Part shown: piece by piece, positions 1 to 6,894 of the stretch
Layout of the letters: each line of letters begins with the position of its first letter
How positions within the stretch are numbered: the stretch's first letter is position 1
Assembly: GCA_020404105.1 (NCBI GenBank)
Contig: JADBWH010000074.1
Coordinates: 24,205 to 88,204 of the forward strand
Length of the DNA: 64,000 nt
From: Pseudanabaena sp. M53BS1SP1A06MG
GTDB taxonomy: Bacteria > Cyanobacteriota > Cyanobacteriia > Pseudanabaenales > Pseudanabaenaceae
Reading direction: 5' to 3'
Translations under genes and position numbers: made by a program
The notes under the pieces: generated by a model
The model's database searches: none
Told to the model about the DNA's origin: nothing
The model's input: only the letters and a program-made list of their open reading frames with translations

Positions 1-407
1 GAATCTAAAATAGAATCTAAGAGTGATAGTTCTGAGTCTTTGTAGCGAGCTAAAACTTGATCTACTACCGCCAATTTATTGAGAATTTGTTTTGCCTTTT
101 GACTAGTTTGGTCTTCAGGATTGGGCGCGATCGCACTAGCCATCCGAAACTCAGCTAAACTCCATTGCATTTTGCGTAACAACTGATGCAGCTTCGTTTG
201 CAAATAGGCTGTCGTTGTTGTATTCCCCTCTAGTTGACGGGTCGCATTAGCATCAATCTTTTTGCCATCAAGATATTCTGTTTCCAGATCTTGAATTGCG
301 ATCGCTGCTTTAAAAGCTCGATCTAGTGATCGCAGATGCGTATCACGAAACCATCGATAAATATTACGGGTAAACCCTTCAACGGGTGCTGGGGTAATTA
401 ATTTCAT
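1..407 (-). CDS. pcxA: PcxA/CemA-family proton extrusion protein, N-terminal part
   Basis: Reverse-strand reading frame that starts with ATG at 407 and runs off the left edge of the window, so only about 135 N-terminal residues are present. The start reads MKLITPAPVEGFTRNIYRWF and continues with a segment ending in LDGKKIDAN, which resembles the N-terminus of cyanobacterial PcxA (CemA), an inner-membrane protein needed for light-induced proton extrusion and inorganic carbon use. The membrane-spanning C-terminal part lies outside the window. Family assignment rests on my recognition of this N-terminal pattern, not on a search. Confidence 0.75.
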   Translation of the reverse strand, partial: MKLITPAPVEGFTRNIYRWFRDTHLRSLDRAFKAAIAIQDLETEYLDGKKIDANATRQLEGNTTTTAYLQTKLHQLLRKMQWSLAEFRMASAIAPNPEDQTSQKAKQILNKLAVVDQVLARYKDSELSLLDSILD

Positions 408-528
408 AGGACTGTGATCGCAAAAAATTAATATCTGGTATTAATAACTAACCTAGAGACTCACTAACAGCTAAGAAGATCTACAGGCGAACATACCCTA
501 GTTAAAGCAATCTTAGCTCAAGCATATT

Positions 529-546
529 ATTATATAGCAATATAAT
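529..546. promoter_or_regulatory. AT-rich palindrome upstream of pcxA
   Basis: ATTATATAGCAATATAAT is an 18-bp palindrome with one mismatched pair, centred on GC, about 120 bp upstream of the pcxA start. Very similar sequences lie upstream of gpmA (2805-2818) and of the persulfide dioxygenase gene (30219-30230). It may be an operator or just AT-rich promoter sequence; only its recurrence argues for the former. Confidence 0.35.
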
Positions 547-567
547 TGAAAATACATTACTATAATC

Positions 568-627
568 CTAACCAAGTTGGGAGTTCACTAGCATCTGCAC
601 ACTGATCGGAGCGTTAGCAATTTTCAC
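568..627 (-). pseudogene. Relic of the 3' end of a DUF89 gene
   Basis: On the reverse strand, directly after the stop of the GNAT gene, about 20 codons read VKIANAPISVQMLVNSQLG followed by TAG. This is clearly related to the C-terminus of the intact DUF89 protein encoded at 1250-2134 (IANLVNQPIGMQMLIHSQLG), and the DNA is similar too. It looks like the tail of a second DUF89 copy whose body has been lost or replaced by the acetyltransferase gene. Confidence 0.6.
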
Positions 628-1148
628 CAATGCTCTGGAGAATTAAGCGATCGAGCGCATAAAATCTGACCATTTGCCGACTCAAAGGCACGATCCTTCA
701 GCGTGATCGCCATCCATGCCTCGCGATACGGTAGTTCATAGGGTGGAGAAAAATGGTGATTGTGGGAAAAGCCATATCGACTGTAATACTTCGGATCGCC
801 TAGAACAAACACTAGATCGGTGCTTCTATTTTTCAGCATTTGTAGTCCGCGTTCGATAAGCGCCCGCCCGACACCCTTTCGCTGAAAAGCGCTTGCCACC
901 GCCAGTGGCGCAAGAATGTAGGCGACTATTTCCTCACTGTCCTTCACCTTTACGGTGCTAAATATAATGCTCCCAACGATATCTGTCTCGTTTTCGGCAA
1001 TCAAGGCAAGCAAAGGCTTTGCGGTTTCATCTGCCAGCAAATCAATCGCCAACCTTGATACCGCAAAGCCATCCTCTTTGCCAAAAGCGTCAAGATGTAG
1101 ATTCCTAATCAGATCGGAATCGTCTGTCGTAGCCTCTCGAATTTTCAT
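624..1148 (-). CDS. GNAT-family N-acetyltransferase (YhbS-like)
   Basis: Protein of about 174 residues with the GNAT fold signature. The acetyl-CoA binding motif A is visible as QRKGVGRALIERG, preceded by LAPLAVASAFQ, and followed by a YYSRYGF segment typical of YhbS-type predicted acetyltransferases. It would transfer an acetyl group from acetyl-CoA to an unknown small molecule or amine. I chose the ATG at 1148 (MKIREA) with a GAGAAA ribosome site rather than the TTG codon four residues upstream. Its stop codon touches a relic of a DUF89 gene, suggesting that this gene arrived by local rearrangement. Confidence 0.8.
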   Translation of the reverse strand: MKIREATTDDSDLIRNLHLDAFGKEDGFAVSRLAIDLLADETAKPLLALIAENETDIVGSIIFSTVKVKDSEEIVAYILAPLAVASAFQRKGVGRALIERGLQMLKNRSTDLVFVLGDPKYYSRYGFSHNHHFSPPYELPYREAWMAITLKDRAFESANGQILCARSLNSPEHW

Positions 1149-1249
1149 GGAGTTTCTCAAAATGTTAACGAAACGGGGCTAACATTTGTTATCGTTTTTG
1201 CTTATAAGGTACTACATTTTAGTTTTATTTTCGATAATTTACTTTACTT

Positions 1250-2134
1250 TCAACATTTCTGCCCTAAACCAAGTTGGGAATGTATAAGCATCTGCATACC
1301 AATTGGTTGATTAACAAGATTAGCAATTACCCCACATTTGACCTTAAATAAACAAAAGATATTGCTGGGATTATTATTGAGAGCCTCAAAATTTCCCTGA
1401 CCTTTAGCAATGATCAAGTCAACCTCAGCAAAGAGGCGGCGAAATTCTTCACTGCAATCATTTAAGAGAGTGCTAGGAGCATCGGAACCATTATTAATTA
1501 CTTCCACAATTTGATCAATCCCCACTGTATGAGCGTCAATCAGAGTTGCATCATTGAGAACAGGCGCACCACGCATCACCAACGTCACTCGTTCTGGCGG
1601 AATTTGATTGATTATTTGTTCCACTAGAAGTCGGTCAAAAGCTATTTCTCCAGCATTATCCGCTAGATATAAAACTGATTTCGCATTGGCGATCGCCTGT
1701 ACAAACCGCTCTTCTTCTCCAAAAAATGGCTCAGTCAGGGCTTTGCTCAAAGACTGGCGCACCTCTGCCTCGGTGAGATTCCCGTTACTGCCCATATCAA
1801 TCACATTGCCTGCGATCGCCAGACGGGCTGCCATCAATAACGGATTTTTAGCAGCCTTGACTTCAGCCCTGAATTTAGGAATCAATTCCATCGCCATCCG
1901 ATTTTGCCAGTCTTTTGCATCATGATAGGGATCAGCCACTCCTGTTAGTTCGCGTAACCGCCGATGGATCAGTTGGGCAATTTCAGGAGGCGATTGGTTT
2001 AAGTCCATTTCTCCTGTCCAATGCAGAACATCACGGATAATTTGCTCATGAACAGAAGGATCGGGCGAAACTAACCTAGAAGCCTCTAAGGATTGACGCA
2101 AAAGACAGGGAATGCAGTCTAAGGATGTCTTCAT
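1250..2134 (-). CDS. DUF89/ARMT1-type damage-control phosphatase
   Basis: 294-residue protein of the DUF89 metal-dependent phosphatase family. The N-terminus has a CIPC motif (residues about 8-11) characteristic of the prokaryotic AF1104-like subfamily. Family motifs visible are GNVIDMGSNG near residue 110, the metal-site LADNAGEIAFD near 160 and KGQGNFE near 250. Members hydrolyse phosphorylated, damaged or surplus metabolites; the substrate here cannot be told. The gene stands alone on the reverse strand. A relic of a second copy of its 3' end lies at 568-627. Confidence 0.8.
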   Translation of the reverse strand: MKTSLDCIPCLLRQSLEASRLVSPDPSVHEQIIRDVLHWTGEMDLNQSPPEIAQLIHRRLRELTGVADPYHDAKDWQNRMAMELIPKFRAEVKAAKNPLLMAARLAIAGNVIDMGSNGNLTEAEVRQSLSKALTEPFFGEEERFVQAIANAKSVLYLADNAGEIAFDRLLVEQIINQIPPERVTLVMRGAPVLNDATLIDAHTVGIDQIVEVINNGSDAPSTLLNDCSEEFRRLFAEVDLIIAKGQGNFEALNNNPSNIFCLFKVKCGVIANLVNQPIGMQMLIHSQLGLGQKC

Positions 2135-2180
2135 AGAATGATTGGCAATCTAAAATGGATTCATGAAAGGTATAGCAGTT

Positions 2181-2585
2181 TTAGTGCCAATTTTCACGAA
2201 CTTGAGATTCTACATTTTCTGTTGCCTCACGAGCGCAATCTTCGGTTTCACAGTTCTGAGAATTGGGTTTGTAATTAGGATTCTCAATACTATTATTGAG
2301 TCCTTCTAGGGTTTTAGCCTTAAATTGCATGGCTTTGCCAGCAGCTTGTTTTTTTGAATCGCCAGTTATATTGCCGATCTTTTCTTTAATCTTGCCCTTG
2401 ACCTCGTTAATTTTATCTTCTTGCTTCATGGTTGCAATTGGAATCTGTGGTTGGCTAATGGAATCTGTGGATGAAATTGCTGCCCAACTAGATGCCGTAC
2501 CAAAACCCAAGGAGATGAAAGTCACGAGTATCAATGACAAGCTAATATTGAGAAAAAAGCGACGTAACTGTTGAAGTGAAACCAT
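2181..2585 (-). CDS. Secreted or membrane-anchored CsbD-like protein
   Basis: 134 residues. The first 35 or so form a signal peptide or membrane anchor (RRFF, then a hydrophobic stretch, then SSWA). From about residue 52 comes a CsbD/UPF0337 stress-protein core recognisable from KINEVKGKIKEKIGNITGD followed by KKQAAGKAMQ. Cytosolic CsbD proteins are general stress proteins; here the core is fused to an export signal, as in several cyanobacteria. The C-terminal tail has two cysteines (NCETEDC) that may form a disulfide outside the cytosol. Function unknown. Confidence 0.75.
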   Translation of the reverse strand: MVSLQQLRRFFLNISLSLILVTFISLGFGTASSWAAISSTDSISQPQIPIATMKQEDKINEVKGKIKEKIGNITGDSKKQAAGKAMQFKAKTLEGLNNSIENPNYKPNSQNCETEDCAREATENVESQVRENWH

Positions 2586-2804
2586 CTTGCTTGTCTCCTA
2601 AAGAATAAATGTAAAAGGTCATATTTGAGCTAATTCGATAAATTACAACGCTTTACGCTAAGGTAAAACAAATATTTTTATTGAATTTAAGAATCTATTG
2701 AGTAGAGTCTTAACAAAATCTGACCTCTGAAATTGATAGTGACAGGCGATCGCTTGATTTACTGGTTGAATAGGTTGAGTATAATATTAAACTTCATCAA
2801 GTCA

Positions 2805-2818
2805 TATATAGCTATATA
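2805..2818. promoter_or_regulatory. Perfect 14-bp palindrome upstream of gpmA
   Basis: TATATAGCTATATA, a perfect palindrome, ends about 50 bp before the gpmA start codon. It shares the ATATAGC core with the site upstream of pcxA and resembles the one upstream of the persulfide dioxygenase gene. It lies where a repressor or the -10 region would be. Confidence 0.35.
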
Positions 2819-2867
2819 GTTACTCTAATAAATTATTAGTCAAAACATCACTAGAGAGAGAATAATC

Positions 2868-3566
2868 ATGGCTCAACTCATATTGATTCGTCACGGACAA
2901 AGCCTTTGGAATGCTCTCAATAAATTCACAGGATGGGTTGATGTTCCCCTTAGCGAACGTGGTCGGGCAGAAGCGACGATCGCCTCTTGTCGGCTTAGCA
3001 ATTATCGGGTGAATGTTTGTTTCACCAGTAGATTAATAAGGGCGATCGAAACAGCGATGATTTGTTTGACGGAACGCGATGACATTTGTGGTGGCAAAAT
3101 TCCGATTATTAAACATGAAAAGGATGACCAAGTTTGGCATGGCTGGAATAGCTATGATGGCAACCCAGAGGAAGAACTCCCTATTTTTACGAATGAAGCT
3201 CTCAATGAGAGATTTTATGGTGATTTGCAGGGCTTAAACAAAGCGGATACTGCGAAGAAGTATGGCGTTGAACAGGTTTATGCGTGGCGTAGATCCTACG
3301 ATGTTCGTCCACCGAGGGGAGAAAGTTTAGAAGATACTCAAAAGCGGGTGAATGCTTATTTCAGGAGCCGTATTCTGCCTCATCTTCTCCAAGGTGATAA
3401 TGTCCTGATTACGGCTCATGGGAATTCTCTGCGATCAATCATCATGATGCTAGATCATCTCAGTCCATCGGAAGTAACAGCGCTAGAATTAGCGACAGGT
3501 GTACCGATCGCTTATGAACTTGATGTTACTGGAGAGGTGATTAGCAAAACAATCCTGAACGACTAG
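2868..3566 (+). CDS. gpmA: 2,3-bisphosphoglycerate-dependent phosphoglycerate mutase
   Basis: 232 residues of the histidine phosphatase superfamily. LILIRHGQSLWN at residues 4-15 contains the phosphorylated histidine (RHG). LNERFYGDLQGLNK (about 112-125) and the RRSYDVRPP segment are hallmarks of cofactor-dependent phosphoglycerate mutase; AHGNSLR near 183 carries the second catalytic histidine. It interconverts 3- and 2-phosphoglycerate in glycolysis and gluconeogenesis. A GAGAGAG-like ribosome site precedes the ATG. Cyanobacteria often hold several mutases, so it may not be the main one. Confidence 0.85.
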   Translation: MAQLILIRHGQSLWNALNKFTGWVDVPLSERGRAEATIASCRLSNYRVNVCFTSRLIRAIETAMICLTERDDICGGKIPIIKHEKDDQVWHGWNSYDGNPEEELPIFTNEALNERFYGDLQGLNKADTAKKYGVEQVYAWRRSYDVRPPRGESLEDTQKRVNAYFRSRILPHLLQGDNVLITAHGNSLRSIIMMLDHLSPSEVTALELATGVPIAYELDVTGEVISKTILND

Positions 3567-3699
3567 CGATCGCTATTACTATGAGTCGTGATTTTTAGGC
3601 GATCGCAACTCTCACTTTTAGTCTTAGCTAGTGCAGGTAAATTCAGTTAGAAAAAACAGTTAAAGCGACAGCAGAAATGTTACAGCAATTTTTATAAAT

Positions 3700-3987
3700 T
3701 TAGAAATTTTTATATTTTTTGATGTCACGATAAAAGTTTTCATGAACTCCAAGGGAAATTAAAGTTCTCGTTTTTTCATCCCATTGATACGCAAGGAGAT
3801 TTTCTCGATCAACCATTCTAAATTTATAAACCCAGACATCAGCTAAATCGCCCTTTTTTTGTTCCCCAATTTCGGGATTTTTGATAATTTCTCTTACCGC
3901 ATTATCAAGATCTTTGATTTGATTTTTCTTTAACTTTTTCTTGATTTTTGAAAATAAGGGCGTTTGAAAAACTTGAATCTCACCCAT
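3700..3987 (-). CDS. RelE/ParE-superfamily toxin
   Basis: 95 residues, lysine-rich, with the compact RelE/ParE-like pattern: an N-terminal strand, a helix rich in lysines (KIKKKLKKNQIKDLDNAV), then YKFRMVDRENLLAYQW and a final LISLGVHENFYRDIKKY. It follows the antitoxin gene with a gap of only five bases. Toxins of this fold cleave mRNA on the ribosome or inhibit gyrase; which applies here is not decidable from sequence. The pair is bounded upstream by a palindromic leader. Confidence 0.75.
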   Translation of the reverse strand: MGEIQVFQTPLFSKIKKKLKKNQIKDLDNAVREIIKNPEIGEQKKGDLADVWVYKFRMVDRENLLAYQWDEKTRTLISLGVHENFYRDIKKYKNF

Positions 3988-3992
3988 CGGAT

Positions 3993-4214
3993 TTATTCAC
4001 TAAACTCATAGGGCGTTAATTCTGAATTCTTAGCTTGCTCACGACTAATCAATATTGCTTGAACAAAGCTAAACGAAAGCTCTGGATTGTCTTCAAGGAT
4101 TTTGCCCATTGCCGCCCAATATTCAATTTGACCCGCGACTGAGCGATGCATCGCTTTAGATCGACTTTTTGCCTCTTGGGCTAAATGCTCAGAAATTCTG
4201 ATTGCGATAGACAT
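3993..4214 (-). CDS. ParD-like antitoxin
   Basis: 73 residues. The N-terminal half, MSIAIRISEHLAQEAKSRSK, followed by RSVAGQIEYWAAMGKILEDN, matches the ParD-like antitoxin family, where a ribbon-helix-helix-like N-terminus binds DNA and the C-terminus wraps the toxin. It is the first gene of a two-gene operon with the toxin at 3700-3987. Autoregulation through the inverted repeat at 4235-4271 is likely by analogy. Confidence 0.75.
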   Translation of the reverse strand: MSIAIRISEHLAQEAKSRSKAMHRSVAGQIEYWAAMGKILEDNPELSFSFVQAILISREQAKNSELTPYEFSE

Positions 4215-4234
4215 GGTAAAACCTCAATCAAGCT

Positions 4235-4271
4235 TGTTGCAATATACATCAAATTGTTGCATATTGCAACA
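4235..4271. promoter_or_regulatory. Inverted repeat, probable toxin-antitoxin operator
   Basis: TGTTGCAATAT (4235-4245) and its exact reverse complement ATATTGCAACA (4261-4271) lie directly upstream of the antitoxin gene. A nested GTTGC-N5-GCAAC site occupies 4256-4270. This arrangement fits operator half-sites for the antitoxin. Confidence 0.55.
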
Positions 4272-4434
4272 GAGTCTCTAGGCTCTGATTGTCTGATGCC
4301 TTGTGAAATATTGTTATGAGTGTTGATGATCAACGGCGATCGCTTAATAATTATTTTTCTTTGCATAGGCGCAAACCATCACAGGCATCGCCAATAACTT
4401 CTCGAAAGTCACCAACGAAACGAACCATTTTTGA

Positions 4435-5694
4435 CTACTCTTTGAGTCTCTTGATCCTTCCCTCTAGCCAATTTCCGAAAACCACTGGTTTCCAGTCTGC
4501 ACCAACCTTGGCGCACACGTCTGTGGTAAAGTTCAAAGCACCTCCAGCCAGTCCGCCTACAGCACCCCCAACTAGTCCAGCAACTGCACTGCCAATTGCG
4601 CCACCAATGGCTCCGCCTCCCAAAATTCCAAGCAGCTTAAGTGAAGTTCGCCCGTGCTTGACGAGACCTGTCTCCTGTGCGAGTTCGTTGTGGTAGGCAA
4701 TAATAGCATTTCTATCACGGTCAGATTCTTGTTGCAGCCACTTTCTGAACCTTACCGCTTTGCGACGAATTTCAATAACGTCGTCCAGCTTTAGGACACC
4801 CGTATTCACGAGTTTGCGAATACTTGGGAACTCAACCTCTTCGTGGAGGCTCTCGATCGTTGCCTTTAGCTTCTGATTTCGGCTTACAGACTCGAACAAC
4901 TTATCCCCAACAAGCTGACTCATCGGACGTGGCAGAAAGAGGTCGGCTCCGAGACTTGAGGCAGACCAAATGAACCTATTCGAGTGTGCATTTGCGGTTA
5001 GGTGACTACCGCTATTCAACTTTAGATCGAATCCTGCGACTAAAGACAAATCTACAAAGTTGATGTTCCAGTTAATTATGTGCAAATCTCTCGACGGATC
5101 ACGGTTAACCGTAGCCTTTATCTCAGGTACCTTGGCAATCTTCTTTATTGCATAGAGTTCATCAATAAGAGCTTGGATTATCAAGGAACTCCGATCTGGG
5201 TTCTCAAAATCCCGCCTCGCATCTTCTACCGCTGCCTCAAAACTATCCGCCTTAACTTCAACGACATTGCGACGAAGTGCCTCATAAAATCTCTTTCTAT
5301 CGCGGCTTTTTGAGGGGAGTACCTTTTCTACCTCAACGTTGTGTAGATATCGCCTCTCAAAAACGTTCTCTTTAGCTTGAACTTCATCCTGCATATTCCA
5401 GATCGAGTAAGTGTTGCCGTCCTTGATAGCAGCCGTTATAAAGGAGTAGTCATAGATCTTTATCACTCCCTCATTGACTAAGTTTGTAAAAAGATCTAGC
5501 TTCCCTTGATCTGCAAACCACTTAAGAAAGAGACTGAAGAAGTGCGGATTACTCGGAACGACAAAGACTGTGTCATAATAAATTAGAGATTCAGCAAAGA
5601 GTCCGATATCTATCTCTGAGCCTCGAACATGCAGGTCAGGACTGGAAAATGCCCATGTTTCAAGTGGAACCAATGCTGATGTATGACTTGACAT
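4435..5694 (-). CDS. Protein of unknown function with a C-terminal glycine-zipper segment
   Basis: 419 residues, not assigned to a family by me. The first 330 residues look soluble and mixed alpha/beta, without recognisable catalytic motif. Residues about 360-395 form a strongly hydrophobic glycine-zipper segment (GGGAIGGAIGSAVAGLVGG and more), likely to insert in or pack against a membrane, followed by a charged tail. The gene is isolated between two toxin-antitoxin pairs, in an accessory stretch. A membrane-acting or abortive-infection role is conceivable but not shown. Confidence 0.6.
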   Translation of the reverse strand: MSSHTSALVPLETWAFSSPDLHVRGSEIDIGLFAESLIYYDTVFVVPSNPHFFSLFLKWFADQGKLDLFTNLVNEGVIKIYDYSFITAAIKDGNTYSIWNMQDEVQAKENVFERRYLHNVEVEKVLPSKSRDRKRFYEALRRNVVEVKADSFEAAVEDARRDFENPDRSSLIIQALIDELYAIKKIAKVPEIKATVNRDPSRDLHIINWNINFVDLSLVAGFDLKLNSGSHLTANAHSNRFIWSASSLGADLFLPRPMSQLVGDKLFESVSRNQKLKATIESLHEEVEFPSIRKLVNTGVLKLDDVIEIRRKAVRFRKWLQQESDRDRNAIIAYHNELAQETGLVKHGRTSLKLLGILGGGAIGGAIGSAVAGLVGGAVGGLAGGALNFTTDVCAKVGADWKPVVFGNWLEGRIKRLKE

Positions 5695-6012
5695 AACCTA
5701 TTTCTACCATTAATCCATCGAACTGTGCATTAGACGGAAAATCTGTCTAATCTGAACCATAGGCAGAAAGTCAAGTTCTACCTATACTACCTATATTGGA
5801 TATTATATAGAAAGTTTCCGTCTGAGATCCCGTTTTTTGGTGATTATACGGAAAACATTTCAAATTGAGACACAAACATGCAAATTTTTAGATCTGATAC
5901 AAGACTAAGCTAGGTAGATTATTTACTCTTGGGATTAGGTTTTGATCGCCTCAATAATCTATCTCATAAAGGCGATCGCGTTTAGGGTGAATGATGGGGC
6001 GATCGCTTTGAT
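5695..6012. other. Intergenic region without a recognised gene
   Basis: AT-rich spacer between the divergently oriented glycine-zipper gene and the AbrB/Doc pair. I see two HIP1 octamers near 5976 and 5998 and a probable promoter region for the reverse gene, with no open frame of note. Confidence 0.5.
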
Positions 6013-6084
6013 GATTAAGATTAAACATCTTTTTAAATGTTGCAACATTTGTAGTAACATTTAAAAAGATGTTTAATCTTAATC
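6013..6084. promoter_or_regulatory. 29-bp perfect inverted repeat in the AbrB/Doc leader
   Basis: The arms 6013-6041 and 6056-6084 are exact reverse complements, separated by 14 bases. Nested in it is a second perfect palindrome, AAATGTTGCAACATTT (6035-6050), giving three AAATGTT-type half-sites in total. The structure lies just upstream of the antitoxin start at 6102. It could be a cooperative operator for the AbrB-like antitoxin or a strong leader hairpin. Confidence 0.65.
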
Positions 6085-6101
6085 TATTCGAGGAAATAGT
6101 C

Positions 6102-6323
6102 ATGCTTCTCAATGTCAAAAAAAGAGGTAACTCCCTAAGTGTTATCATTCCAAAAGAAATGGCAGCCAACATGAATGTTGATGATGGTGATAATCTCTTT
6201 GCAACGAAAACTCCCTCTGGATATGAGATATCGGCATACGATCCTGACTTCGCAAACAAGATCGAAGTAGCCCGACGTGGTATGAAAAAATATCGCAACG
6301 CATTGATTGAGTTAGCTAAATAA
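6102..6323 (+). CDS. AbrB/MazE-like antitoxin
   Basis: 73 residues from the ATG at 6102, which has a GAGGAAAT ribosome site; the ATG at 6069 lies within the long inverted repeat and is less likely. The swapped-hairpin AbrB motif is visible as NVKKRGNSLSVIIPKEMA near the N-terminus, followed by DDGDNLFATKTPSGYEISAYD. Such proteins bind operator DNA and neutralise a partner toxin. Its TAA stop overlaps the ATG of the Doc gene by one base (TAATG), so the two are translationally coupled. Confidence 0.8.
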   Translation: MLLNVKKRGNSLSVIIPKEMAANMNVDDGDNLFATKTPSGYEISAYDPDFANKIEVARRGMKKYRNALIELAK

Positions 6324-6727
6324 TGGAACCTCATTGGCTGGAGACTTATGACGTTTGCGCTATACACAATGAAATCATTGTCGAGTCGGGTGGCACGGCA
6401 GGAATTTTGAATAAAGGCGCTCTAGAGTCAACTTTATTCAAGCCTAAAAATCTGTATCATTATGAAGAAGATGTAACTTTATACAAACTAGCTGCATCTT
6501 ACGGCTATGGTCTAGTAAAAAATCATTGTTTTGTTGATGGTAATAAAAGAATAGCTCTAATCTCTGTTTATACATTCTTAGCGATTAATGGAATTGAACT
6601 TATAGCATCGGAGACTGATGCGGCAAACTTTTTTCTAGAATTAGCCGCAAGTCTTGGGAAACAAGAAGAAGATATGAATAGACTAGCAAATTGGCTGCAA
6701 ATTAATAGCGAACCTATTTACGATTAG
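6323..6727 (+). CDS. doc: Doc-family (Fic fold) toxin
   Basis: 134 residues. The catalytic Fic/Doc signature is visible as HCFVDGNKRIA around residues 73-83, matching HxFx(D/E)GNKR. Doc phosphorylates elongation factor Tu and stops translation; the canonical partner is Phd, here replaced by an AbrB-type antitoxin, a common combination. Coupled to the antitoxin gene by a one-base overlap. All key residues of the motif are present, so the toxin is probably active. Confidence 0.85.
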   Translation: MEPHWLETYDVCAIHNEIIVESGGTAGILNKGALESTLFKPKNLYHYEEDVTLYKLAASYGYGLVKNHCFVDGNKRIALISVYTFLAINGIELIASETDAANFFLELAASLGKQEEDMNRLANWLQINSEPIYD

Positions 6728-6734
6728 TCGATTA

Positions 6735-6800
6735 CAGCGCTTTGCGCTGACTTAAAACCCAGAAAAGTTTTTGAAAGCGCCGCTTTCAAAAACTTTTCTG
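6735..6800. repeat. Palindromic repeat, copy A (also terminator-like)
   Basis: Two elements in a row: the small palindrome CAGCGCTTTGCGCTG (6735-6749), a short linker, and a perfect 20-bp stem (6760-6779 with 6781-6800). A second copy with the same order but a different, still perfectly paired stem is at 50679-50754. It lies just after the Doc gene and may terminate it. Confidence 0.7.
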
Positions 6801-6894
6801 TACTACTCAAAGCCTCAAGACTGTAGGCGATCGCTATTACCATAAATCATGATTTCTAGGCGATCGCCTACACTCGCAAAGTCTTCCAACACTC

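Noticed and set aside
4316..4696. Forward frame of 126 codons, proline and alanine rich
   Set aside because: It is the antisense of the glycine-zipper coding region of the gene at 4435-5694.
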